64,000 bases of DNA. Origin: Lachnospiraceae bacterium. Lineage in GTDB: Bacteria; Bacillota; Clostridia; Lachnospirales; Lachnospiraceae. The stretch covers positions 1 to 64,000 of the forward strand of contig JAFQOE010000031.1 of the NCBI GenBank assembly GCA_017395635.1, written 5' to 3'. A model generated the notes under the pieces. It did no database searches. It was not told the origin of the DNA and was given only the letters and a program-made list of their open reading frames with translations. How positions within the stretch are numbered: the stretch's first letter is position 1; every line of letters begins with the position of its first letter. Positions 10,562 to 18,048 of this stretch are shown piece by piece. A program made the position numbers and the translations under genes.

Positions 10562-12682
10562 GTGAAAAAAGGAAAAACAAACAACCTGGGAAGGAGAATA
10601 CTAAGCATTGTACTGACAGTCGCCCTAGTGGTAGGACTAATGCCGGGTAATATGCTGACTGTAAAGGCAGAAGAAAGCACAAGCACGCCGCTAAGTGTGA
10701 CAGCCTTTGCTACACCGGAGCAGTTGATGAGTAGTTTTGATTTGGATGGAACGGAAGATACCGTAGGAAAGGTGCAGTTTGGTACCAATACGAACGGAGA
10801 TAGCACAGTACCACAGACCTGGTACATCGCAGGCTCCGATGCAGCTGACAGTATTGTACTGTTGTGTGACCCGACACTGCCGATGGCAACCGGTACTATG
10901 TTTGAGATAGATTCGGAAAGTAACAAACCATATAGTGATGATTGGAGCTGTACCTATGAAACAGCCCCAAGTGTGGTCTATCCAAACCACTACGGAGCAA
11001 GTGACCTGCGTCTAACTACCTTAAAAGGACTGGAAAGCAGTGCATTTAGCGCAAGCGAGCAGAATATGATGCTGAAAACCACAATCTATACGCAGGATGA
11101 AAATAACAGCAGTACATATAGTACAACAGATAAGTTGTATGCGGCGTATGGAGATAATGCTTGGTCAAATGATACATATACATATATAACGGTAGGAGCA
11201 AACAGTGCAGACAGCTTAAATGGGGGACTTAAAGTAAGCCTGAGCTCAGCACCTTACAATAACGGAGGTTATTTCTGGCTGCGGGCACCGTCCTCTCAGC
11301 CTAGTAACCATGCGCTAGTTGTGAATACGGAAGGTTCCGTGGAACGCGACGTTATCAGCGGTGGACACTCGGTTGTGCCCGCTTTTCGATTAAATCTGTC
11401 ATCTGTCCTCTTCGCATCTGCTGCGCCGGCAGCAACATCTGCCGCAAGTCTGACAGATACTATGACCTTCCGTGTGGACGATACAGAAAAGATTAAATCA
11501 AAAGCTGCTTATGCCACATGCGGTGTGACAGTAAATTATGATGAAGGTGATGGAAATGTATTCCTCTATGTCCAGGATGCAGACAGTGTGTATTCTGTGG
11601 AAATCACAAGGGATACTATAGTGGCATTGTCTGATATGACAGGAATTAATAATCTGACCGATGAAAACACTAAGATTTGGCTGGAAAAGTCAGAGGATAA
11701 TGTAGCGTATGCGGTAATGGCAGAAGCAAAGGAAAACCATATTGATGACAATGGTGATGATTATTGTGATAATTGTGGTGTTATTTATAATGGTATCGGA
11801 GCGCACCTTGCAGGTTATAGTGTAAGCTTGAACGGCAGTATTGGTGTTAACTTCCATATGGATTTAACTCAGGATGTGCTGGACGATAATGAAGCGTATA
11901 TGTTATTTACCTTGCCAAATGGTACTACCCAGAAGGTAATGGTAAGTGACGCAAAAGCCAAAGAATCAGCTGTTATAGAAGGAAAAACATACTACATATT
12001 TACTTGTAATGTTGCAGCTAAGGAAATAACAGATACGATTCAGGCTCAATTGATTACTTCAGATGGTTCCAAAACACAAGTTTATGAGTACTCCGTAAGA
12101 GAATATGCGGACACAATATTGTCCGGTAATTACGATGCTGAGACCCTAGAGCTTGTGAAGGCAATGTTGCATTACGGTGCATACTCTCAGGAATGGTTTG
12201 ATTATAATACAACCAATCTGGCAAATGCAGGGTTAGATATTTTGGATTTATCAGAAGCAGATGATTGGGATGGGTTTGATCCGATAATTACGAATGATGA
12301 TGAAGTTGGTTCGTTTACCTCAGCATATCTGACACTTGAATCAGATACAGCAATTAACCTTAAATTCAAATTGGCAGATGGAGTGAGTTTTGAGGATTTA
12401 AGAGTTGTAGTGCAGGATCCGCTGGGAAATGTAGTTCCTGTAACCACTGATACGACAGAAAATGTTTGTTTAATAACATTGACAGGAATAAAGGCATCAG
12501 ATTTAGATACGACGTATGATTTTAGTGTTACTGATGGAGAAGGTAATGAATCTTACATTTCATACAGTGCTATGTCATACGCATGCGCTGTAGCAAAGAG
12601 TGAAATGGATCAGAAGTTAAAGAATGTAACAGCTGCTTTGAGAATATTTAATCTTAGAGCAAATGAGAAATTCGAATACTAG
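10562..12682 (+). CDS. secreted surface protein with DUF6273-like (C-type-lectin-like) domain
   Basis: A 706-residue exported protein. The GTG start follows a GGGGG ribosome site, and the sequence around it (GGAATTCAACGTG) matches that of the gene at 309. The signal peptide is residues 1-36 (cleavage after VKA) and shares LVVGLMPGN with the first protein. Residues about 60-285 resemble the DUF6273 family found in gut Firmicutes, with the typical GYFWLRAPS segment near 236 and a closing VPAFRLNLSSVLFASAA segment. A short Cys/Asp spacer (DDYCDNCG) follows, then a repeat region found in Lachnospiraceae surface proteins (about 415-700). The stop codon is only 17 bases from the small peptide gene at 12700, so it may be the first gene of that operon. 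Function unknown; carbohydrate or protein binding is likely from the fold. Confidence 0.72.
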   Translation: MKKGKTNNLGRRILSIVLTVALVVGLMPGNMLTVKAEESTSTPLSVTAFATPEQLMSSFDLDGTEDTVGKVQFGTNTNGDSTVPQTWYIAGSDAADSIVLLCDPTLPMATGTMFEIDSESNKPYSDDWSCTYETAPSVVYPNHYGASDLRLTTLKGLESSAFSASEQNMMLKTTIYTQDENNSSTYSTTDKLYAAYGDNAWSNDTYTYITVGANSADSLNGGLKVSLSSAPYNNGGYFWLRAPSSQPSNHALVVNTEGSVERDVISGGHSVVPAFRLNLSSVLFASAAPAATSAASLTDTMTFRVDDTEKIKSKAAYATCGVTVNYDEGDGNVFLYVQDADSVYSVEITRDTIVALSDMTGINNLTDENTKIWLEKSEDNVAYAVMAEAKENHIDDNGDDYCDNCGVIYNGIGAHLAGYSVSLNGSIGVNFHMDLTQDVLDDNEAYMLFTLPNGTTQKVMVSDAKAKESAVIEGKTYYIFTCNVAAKEITDTIQAQLITSDGSKTQVYEYSVREYADTILSGNYDAETLELVKAMLHYGAYSQEWFDYNTTNLANAGLDILDLSEADDWDGFDPIITNDDEVGSFTSAYLTLESDTAINLKFKLADGVSFEDLRVVVQDPLGNVVPVTTDTTENVCLITLTGIKASDLDTTYDFSVTDGEGNESYISYSAMSYACAVAKSEMDQKLKNVTAALRIFNLRANEKFEY

Positions 12683-12699
12683 ATAAAGGAGTGAGAAAG

Positions 12700-12804
12700 A
12701 TGAAAGAAGTGTATGAAACACCGGAAATGGAAGTAGTAGAGTTCGAAACAGAGGACATTATTACAGCAAGTAACGATTTGCCTGAAATTCCGATAGTACC
12801 ATAG
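12700..12804 (+). CDS. 34-residue peptide, candidate precursor of a modified peptide
   Basis: A short gene with a good ribosome site (AAAGGAG, 8 bases upstream) and an ATG start. The N-terminal part is strongly acidic (ETPEMEVVEFETEDI), like a leader. The last 11 residues (SNDLPEIPIVP) are neutral and proline-rich, like a core. It contains no Cys, Lys in the tail, or Gly-Gly cleavage site. It heads a run of genes for a PqqD-like protein, a peptidase, an exporter and two nucleotide-using enzymes, which is the usual company of RiPP precursors. The LP-x-(I/V)-P pattern of its tail recurs at the very end of the next protein. Calling it a precursor is inference from size, composition and context; no known RiPP class fits. 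Confidence 0.6.
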   Translation: MKEVYETPEMEVVEFETEDIITASNDLPEIPIVP

Positions 12805-12825
12805 AATGAATGGCAAAAAGCTATT

Positions 12826-12849
12826 TGGGCATCGCATTAGCGGTGCCTA
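12826..12849 (+). promoter_or_regulatory. hairpin between peptide gene and downstream operon (attenuator-like)
   Basis: A 10-bp stem (TGGGCATCGC against GCGGTGCCTA, two G.U pairs) with an ATTA loop lies 21 bases after the peptide stop codon. The bases after it (AAGTTTTAG) are only weakly U-rich, so it would stop some transcripts or protect the 3' end of the short message. This is common where a precursor is made in excess of its enzymes. Confidence 0.55.
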
Positions 12850-12871
12850 AAGTTTTAGAAAGAGGAAGTTT

Positions 12872-13357
12872 ATGAAGAAGAAAGCAATTATTATTGGCTG
12901 TTCACTGGCAGCCGTTATATTGATAGTTATAGGATGTGTGTTTGTATTTGGTAAATCTGATAAAAACAATAATGCAGGTGAGATTAGTACCCAAGAGGTT
13001 CCTTCTATTATGGAAAGTGGTTCTGATAATGTGAAAACGCCGGATATACCGGAATTAAGTTTGGAAGATGACAAGCCTGTTAATGGTGAAGAATCAAGTG
13101 AAACGACAAACAAACCGGGAAACGACCAGCCGGAGCAGACAACGCAGAAGCCGGATGGTGGAGAAGGTGATAAACCAAATAATCGCGAAGAACCAACAGA
13201 AGCAGCAACAGAGGCACCTGAAAATCCGACAGAGGAACCTACAGAAGCACCGACAGAAGTACCGACAGAGGAACCAACGGAAGAACCGACAGAACAGCCA
13301 ACAGAGGAGCCAACAGATGGTGATAATCCGAATGAACTTCCGTTTGTTCCGTTTTAG
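12872..13357 (+). CDS. membrane-anchored protein with PTE-rich repeats
   Basis: A 161-residue protein with one N-terminal hydrophobic segment (residues about 5-27, then FGKSDKNNN) and no domain after it. Most of the chain is low-complexity and acidic: residues about 105-150 are imperfect repeats of the unit EEPTEAPT/EEPTEQPT. It ends NPNELPFVPF, resembling the end of the 34-residue peptide (NDLPEIPIVP). The hydrophobic segment could be an uncleaved anchor or a signal peptide. Wall-spanning stalk and second substrate of the modifying enzymes are both possible; neither is shown by sequence. The ribosome site is AGAGGAAG. Confidence 0.65.
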   Translation: MKKKAIIIGCSLAAVILIVIGCVFVFGKSDKNNNAGEISTQEVPSIMESGSDNVKTPDIPELSLEDDKPVNGEESSETTNKPGNDQPEQTTQKPDGGEGDKPNNREEPTEAATEAPENPTEEPTEAPTEVPTEEPTEEPTEQPTEEPTDGDNPNELPFVPF

Positions 13358-13370
13358 ATAAGGATGTGTT

Positions 13371-14129
13371 ATGGTGGACAATAGTTTAATGTATTTTCGT
13401 ATCTGTATGGCAGACAAGGTGATTGGTATCAAGCCTCAGTTCTCTTATATCAGGGAGTTTTGTAAGGACTATATTACAGAGGAGCCGGAAGACTTTTGGA
13501 TTAGTACTGATTTGTCCGATATCAGATATGAAAGAGAGAAGTCAGACAGAGAAGATGAACTGGCAGGTATCCCTGTCCGTCAGTTTGCAGATGAGTATTT
13601 GGAGACACTTGCAGTATATCGTAAGATAACGGAGAAACTTATTGATTCTGATATCTTGCTATATCATGGTTCAGCGATTGCTATCGATGGTCAGGGGTAT
13701 TTGTTTACTGCAAAAAGTGGTACAGGAAAGTCTACACATACAAGATTGTTGTGTGAGTATTTGGGTAATCGGGCGGTTATGATAAACGATGATAAGCCCT
13801 TACTTACCATATCGGAGAATGGAGTGGCTATTCATGGAACCCCTTGGATGGGGAAACATGGGATAGGGAACAATATATCTGTACCATTAAAAGCTGTTTG
13901 TGTTGTGACAAGGGCAGAGGAGAACCATATGATAAAGGTAAATCCATATGAGATATATCCAATGCTTCTGCAACAGGTGCACCGCCCGGTGTCAGAAGAA
14001 GGGATGCAAAAGACTATGAAGCTGATTGACAGACTTATGGCAAATGTGAGTTTTTATAAACTTGGCTGCAACATGTCTTCGGATGCTCCGAGAGTTTCTT
14101 ATGAAGGGTTGAATGGAGGTATTGAATAA
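13371..14129 (+). CDS. HPr kinase-like (HprK/PEPCK-fold) protein
   Basis: A 252-residue protein with the P-loop of the HPr kinase family: SGTGKST at residues 116-122 inside GYLFTAKSGTGKSTHT, followed by the NDD motif (139-141) that usually binds metal. The N-terminal HPr-kinase regulatory domain is absent; the first ~90 residues look unrelated. Members of this type occur beside PqqD-like proteins in peptide gene clusters. In some lasso clusters a related kinase phosphorylates the peptide C-terminus. Here it may phosphorylate a Ser, Thr or terminal residue of the small peptide or of the PTE-repeat protein. It overlaps the ribosome site of the following PqqD-like gene, so translation is probably coupled. 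Confidence 0.8.
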   Translation: MVDNSLMYFRICMADKVIGIKPQFSYIREFCKDYITEEPEDFWISTDLSDIRYEREKSDREDELAGIPVRQFADEYLETLAVYRKITEKLIDSDILLYHGSAIAIDGQGYLFTAKSGTGKSTHTRLLCEYLGNRAVMINDDKPLLTISENGVAIHGTPWMGKHGIGNNISVPLKAVCVVTRAEENHMIKVNPYEIYPMLLQQVHRPVSEEGMQKTMKLIDRLMANVSFYKLGCNMSSDAPRVSYEGLNGGIE

Positions 14130-14130
14130 A

Positions 14131-14391
14131 ATGAAATTGCGAAAAGGCTTTATCACCCATGAGAGTAATGGGGAACATATTACGGTGACAGCAGGAAACA
14201 CAGCGTTTAACGGTCTGGTGAGAAGCAATAAGACAGCCGGATTTATCGTAGAGTGTCTTAAGGAGAATGTTACCAAAGAAGAAATCATACATAAAATGCT
14301 TGATAAGTATGATGCTTGTGAAGAAACGATTACAAAAGATGTGGATATGATTTTGGCAAGATTGCAGGAAATAGGTGCGATTGATGATTAA
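14131..14391 (+). CDS. PqqD-like peptide-binding protein (RRE)
   Basis: An 86-residue protein with the size and pattern of PqqD/RiPP recognition elements: an N-terminal beta part (GFITHESNGEHITVTA) and helical C-terminal half with EEIIHKMLDKYD. Such proteins bind the leader of a precursor and present it to modifying enzymes. The ATG at 14131 is preferred over 14113 because GGAGG at 14115-14119 then sits 11 bases ahead. The stop of the kinase gene (14127-14129) falls in between. It overlaps the next gene. The acidic N-terminal half of the 34-residue peptide is the obvious candidate ligand. Confidence 0.78.
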   Translation: MKLRKGFITHESNGEHITVTAGNTAFNGLVRSNKTAGFIVECLKENVTKEEIIHKMLDKYDACEETITKDVDMILARLQEIGAIDD

Positions 14392-14827
14392 GACAAGTTA
14401 TGAAGAAGAACTTAATAGGAAAGGTTCTTTTACATATACCAATGTTGGTATCAGTATGCTTCCTTTGCTTTGTCAGGGAAGAGATTTGTTTACCATCTCT
14501 AAGAAACAGGGAAGATGCAAGAGGTTTGATGTTGTTTTATACAAAAGACCTCCTGCATCTTATGTATTGCACCGTGTGGTGGAGGTCCGAGAGGATTCCT
14601 ATGTAATTCTCGGTGACAACTGTATCAACAAGGAGTATGGTATTAAGGATGAGGATATTATCGGCGTAATGACTTCCTTTGTGAGAAAAGGTAAGGAATA
14701 TCCGGTAACACATAAAGGGTATTGTATATACGCAAGGGTATGGTATTTTCTATATCCTGTCAGAAAAATGTGGATGAAGGCTAAAATAAAGGCATTAAGT
14801 AGGTTTAGAAAGAGAAACGAGAACTAA
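14384..14827 (+). CDS. S26-type signal-peptidase-like protease (Ser/His type)
   Basis: A 147-residue protein with the signal peptidase serine motif GISMLP near residue 18, then YVLHRVVEV and a GDNC segment. In ordinary bacterial signal peptidase I the general base is Lys; here a His occupies the matching place, as in archaeal, ER and SipW enzymes (Ser-His-Asp type). No clear N-terminal membrane helix is present, unlike normal signal peptidases, although an aromatic segment near the C-terminus could touch the membrane. ATG 14384 is chosen over GTG 14375; it overlaps the PqqD-like gene by 8 bases. Removal of the peptide leader, or of the PTE protein's anchor, is the likely job given its neighbours. 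Confidence 0.75.
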   Translation: MIKTSYEEELNRKGSFTYTNVGISMLPLLCQGRDLFTISKKQGRCKRFDVVLYKRPPASYVLHRVVEVREDSYVILGDNCINKEYGIKDEDIIGVMTSFVRKGKEYPVTHKGYCIYARVWYFLYPVRKMWMKAKIKALSRFRKRNEN

Positions 14828-14828
14828 A

Positions 14829-16508
14829 ATGAGAGATAAAGAAACCATTGCATGGCTGAACATGGCTGTGAAAAAGTACAGAAGCTTAATATGGGTTCTT
14901 GTGCTACTCCAGATTGTAATTAACGGAGTGGCTGTTTGTTATGCTCTCATAATGAAGAAAATGATAGATCATGCCGTGAATGGAGAAAACCACGGCTTTT
15001 TTATATACTTGATTTCATTTGGTTTGCTTATTTTATTACAGCTTGCATTAAGAATGCTATTGAGGCATCTTGAGGAACTGGCTCGAAGTGGTATGGAAAA
15101 TGCACTAAAGCAAAGGCTGTTTGACAACCTGATGAAGAAAGATTATGCCAGAGTAACTGCTTATCATTCGGAAGACTGGATGAACAGACTTACTTCAGAT
15201 ACAACAGTTTGTGCAAATGGTATGGTAGAGATTGTGCCGGGAGTCTGTGGACTGTTTGTTAAGCTTATTGGTGTTCTTGTGCTTATGGTTGTATTAATGC
15301 CAATGCTGGTTGTAGTTCTGATTCCATGTGGTATACTATTTCTGATTATAACATTTATGCTTCGGCGAAGATTAAAGAAGCTCCACAAAACAGTACAGGA
15401 AAAAGAAGGAGAAGTCAGAGTATATATGCAGGAGCGTATCAGCAGTATGCTGATACTTCGTGTGTTTGGGGCAGAGAAACTTGCGACAGATGGTACAAAA
15501 AATAGACTTTCCGATTATCGTAAGGCTAGAATGAACAAAGGGATTCTGTCAAATATCTGCAACAGTGGCTTTAGTGCTGCAATGAATGCGCTCTATTTTG
15601 TTGGTATTGGATTTTGCGGGTATGGAATATTGAAGGGTACAGTTACATATGGTACGTTATCTGCGATTATACAGTTAATTGGACAGCTCCAGACTCCTCT
15701 TATGAATATCAGTGGTTTTGTACCAAGATATTTTGCCTGTCTTGCCAGTGCTGAGCGTTTGATGGAAGTGGAAAAGTATGAGGATACAGACTCGGAAGAG
15801 TGTAAGTCCGTTGCGGAAGCAAAGAAGATGTATCAGGAACAGTTTGAAACTATAGAGTTTGAAAAGGTGTTCTTTACCTATGGAGACTCAAATGAAGACA
15901 GAGAGGTATTGAAGAATGCAAGTATCACCATAGAGAAAGGTGATTTCATTGCGATAATGGGTAATTCCGGTGGAGGAAAATCTACACTTTTAAAGCTTCT
16001 TATGTCTGTATTTGAGCCTGTAAATGGTGAGGTAACTGTATGCACCAATCAGGGGGAACGCTTCCCGATAAAAAAGTGGAAACGGTTATTTGCCTATGTG
16101 CCACAGGGGAACTGTCTGATGAACGGTACGATAACGGAAGCAGTAACATTTCACAGTGCAGACAGAGAAGATGGTATGTCTGTAGAAGAGGCACTTCGAT
16201 TAGCCTGTGCAGAATTTGTATGGGAGCTTGCGAAAGGACCGGAAACAGTTCTTGGGGAAAGAGGAGCCGGACTCTCAGAGGGACAGATGCAGCGTATCGC
16301 TATAGCAAGAGCTTTATATGCAGATGCTCCTATTCTGATATTGGATGAAGCAACCAGTGCATTGGACGAAAATACAGAGAAACGATTACTGGAGAAAATA
16401 AAGCAGTTAACAGATAAGACAGTTATTCTTGTGACACATAGAAAAGCAGCATTAGATATCTGCAACAAGGTATTTCATGTTGCGGATGGAGTTGTCAGTA
16501 CAGAATAA
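14829..16508 (+). CDS. ABC transporter, fused permease/ATPase (peptide exporter type)
   Basis: A 559-residue half-transporter: about five or six membrane segments in residues 15-290, then an ATPase domain with Walker A GNSGGGKST (about 377-385), signature LSEGQ (about 482), Walker B ILILDEATSALD (about 500-511) and switch-region VTHR near 537. It lacks the N-terminal C39 peptidase domain found in many bacteriocin exporters, so leader removal would need another enzyme, presumably the adjacent S26-like peptidase. It starts 1 base after the preceding stop codon, indicating a single operon. The likely cargo is the product of the 34-residue gene. Confidence 0.86.
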   Translation: MRDKETIAWLNMAVKKYRSLIWVLVLLQIVINGVAVCYALIMKKMIDHAVNGENHGFFIYLISFGLLILLQLALRMLLRHLEELARSGMENALKQRLFDNLMKKDYARVTAYHSEDWMNRLTSDTTVCANGMVEIVPGVCGLFVKLIGVLVLMVVLMPMLVVVLIPCGILFLIITFMLRRRLKKLHKTVQEKEGEVRVYMQERISSMLILRVFGAEKLATDGTKNRLSDYRKARMNKGILSNICNSGFSAAMNALYFVGIGFCGYGILKGTVTYGTLSAIIQLIGQLQTPLMNISGFVPRYFACLASAERLMEVEKYEDTDSEECKSVAEAKKMYQEQFETIEFEKVFFTYGDSNEDREVLKNASITIEKGDFIAIMGNSGGGKSTLLKLLMSVFEPVNGEVTVCTNQGERFPIKKWKRLFAYVPQGNCLMNGTITEAVTFHSADREDGMSVEEALRLACAEFVWELAKGPETVLGERGAGLSEGQMQRIAIARALYADAPILILDEATSALDENTEKRLLEKIKQLTDKTVILVTHRKAALDICNKVFHVADGVVSTE

Positions 16509-16535
16509 GCATGGAATCTGAGATTAGGATATATT

Positions 16536-17699
16536 ATGAGAAAAACATTATATGATATGTTGTATCTTGTTACATGCGGTATACAGCAGGTGAAACCACA
16601 GCAAAGCTGTGTAGATACAATAGATTGGGAAAAACTTTATAAAGCCAGCAGGGCACATTTTTTGAATGTTTTGGTAGGAATGACACTGAAGGAAAGTGGA
16701 GCAAAGCTTCCAAAGGAATGGGAGCAGGCATTGTCAAAGGCAGTTCGCAAAAATGTGCTGTTTGATGTGGAAAGAGCGGCTGTCTTAGAAGCGTTTGAAA
16801 AACTGGGTATCTGGTATATGCCATTAAAGGGCGTGATACTTAAGGATTATTATCCAAAGGTAGGCATGCGTCAGATGTCTGATAATGACATACTGTTTGA
16901 TGCGAAGTTTGCCGGGATGGTTCGAGAAATCTTCAGGGAAAGAGGATACACAGATACCTATTATGGTGTAGGCAATCATGATGTGTATGAGAAGGAGCCT
17001 GTCTATAATTTTGAGATGCATAGAAAACTGTATGGAGAAGGTCAGGAACCTGACTGGGTAGAGTATTATAGTAATGTGAAGGACAGGCTGCTTAAGGATG
17101 AAGGGAATGCATACGGCTATCATTTCAGTGATGAAGATTTTTATGTGTATATCATATCACATGAGTATAAGCATTATTCCGGTGGTGGAACCGGACTTCG
17201 TTCCCTGGTTGATGTACACTTTTATCTACAGGCGAAACGGAATAGTCTGGACTTTAATTATATTGAAAAGCAGTGCGAAATACTTGGCATAGCTGAGTTT
17301 GAGAAGTTTGGCAGGGGATTGTGTAAAAGAGTATTTGAAGGAGAGGCGAAATTCTACGATGAAGAAAGCCTGAAGAAGAGCCTGACAGCAGAAGAAGCAG
17401 AAATGTTAGAATATTATTTAACATCCGGTGTGTATGGTACAAAGAAACGTGGAATGGAAAACCGAATAAAGAAGTTTCAGAAAAGGACAGGAAAGACAGG
17501 TAAATTTAGCTTTGTTTTGGACAGGTTATTTCCGGATATGTCAGTTTATCGGGTACATTATCCGTTTTTTTACAGACACAAGTGGCTTCTTCCGGTGGGA
17601 TGGCTCTTTAGGCTGGTGCGAATGATATTGCATCCTCGCAGGAGAGCCTGCACACTTGAGGAACTAAAATTTTTATTTAAAATGAAAGATGAAAAATAA
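16536..17699 (+). CDS. nucleotidyltransferase-like protein (NTP_transf_5 family)
   Basis: A 387-residue protein whose segment YMPLKGVIL...YP...RQMSDNDIL (about residues 93-122) matches the nucleotidyltransferase_5 family (PF14907), with acidic residues in SDND as candidate metal ligands. Family members are found in peptide natural-product clusters, some beside HPr-kinase-like genes, where nucleotidyl or phosphate groups are added. It follows the exporter by 27 bases with no terminator and is the last gene of the run. What it transfers, and to what, is unknown. Confidence 0.75.
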   Translation: MRKTLYDMLYLVTCGIQQVKPQQSCVDTIDWEKLYKASRAHFLNVLVGMTLKESGAKLPKEWEQALSKAVRKNVLFDVERAAVLEAFEKLGIWYMPLKGVILKDYYPKVGMRQMSDNDILFDAKFAGMVREIFRERGYTDTYYGVGNHDVYEKEPVYNFEMHRKLYGEGQEPDWVEYYSNVKDRLLKDEGNAYGYHFSDEDFYVYIISHEYKHYSGGGTGLRSLVDVHFYLQAKRNSLDFNYIEKQCEILGIAEFEKFGRGLCKRVFEGEAKFYDEESLKKSLTAEEAEMLEYYLTSGVYGTKKRGMENRIKKFQKRTGKTGKFSFVLDRLFPDMSVYRVHYPFFYRHKWLLPVGWLFRLVRMILHPRRRACTLEELKFLFKMKDEK

Positions 17700-18048
17700 C
17701 TGATTATGTAGGAATATGGGGAATTTAGAGATGGTTGATTTTAACAAAATGGATTATAGCACAGCGCAAACCATTCCCGGTGAAATTGATTGAGGATTTA
17801 ATGGATAAAGCTTCTGTTGATTCTAAGCAACAGCTTAGAGATGCAGGCAAAGGCTGTAATCGAAAATGAAAAAAACTTATATGATTATTGGGGAGATATG
17901 CTTTGCAACGGCGTTAGTGAAGGTAAAGGGACTTCAAATCGAAGGTGGAAATTATGTGCTGTGTGATGGAAGCCCGCATTGTAAAAAATGTCATTTAACG
18001 AAATCTTACTTGAATCAAAGACAATTACAAGAAAAGGAGAATGGAATT
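17700..18048. other. gene-poor stretch with degenerate coding remnants
   Basis: No convincing gene. An open frame runs into the following NifX-like gene from ATG 17866, but it has no ribosome site and its text (with HCKKC) matches nothing recognised. Short frames such as DLMDKASVDSKQQL look like debris of a lost gene. Confidence 0.45.

Noticed and set aside
10366..10926. Long open frame on the - strand (186 codons)
   Set aside because: It lies opposite two well-supported genes, has no ribosome site and no recognisable protein character.
13190..13320. CRISPR-like repeats
   Set aside because: The repetition (GAACCGACAGA-type units) is coding for PTE-rich protein repeats in one frame and has no unique spacers.
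12700..17699. Lasso-peptide or lanthipeptide cluster
   Set aside because: PqqD-like, HprK-like and ABC genes fit lasso neighbourhoods, but there is no transglutaminase-like B2 protease, no asparagine-synthetase-like cyclase and no LanM/LanC; the peptide has no Gly/Cys/Ser core start or Asp/Glu at a ring-closing distance.
17866..18048. Longer N-terminus for the NifX-like protein
   Set aside because: No ribosome site before ATG 17866, and the extension has no counterpart in the family; ATG 18049 has AAAAGGAG and matches the usual family start.
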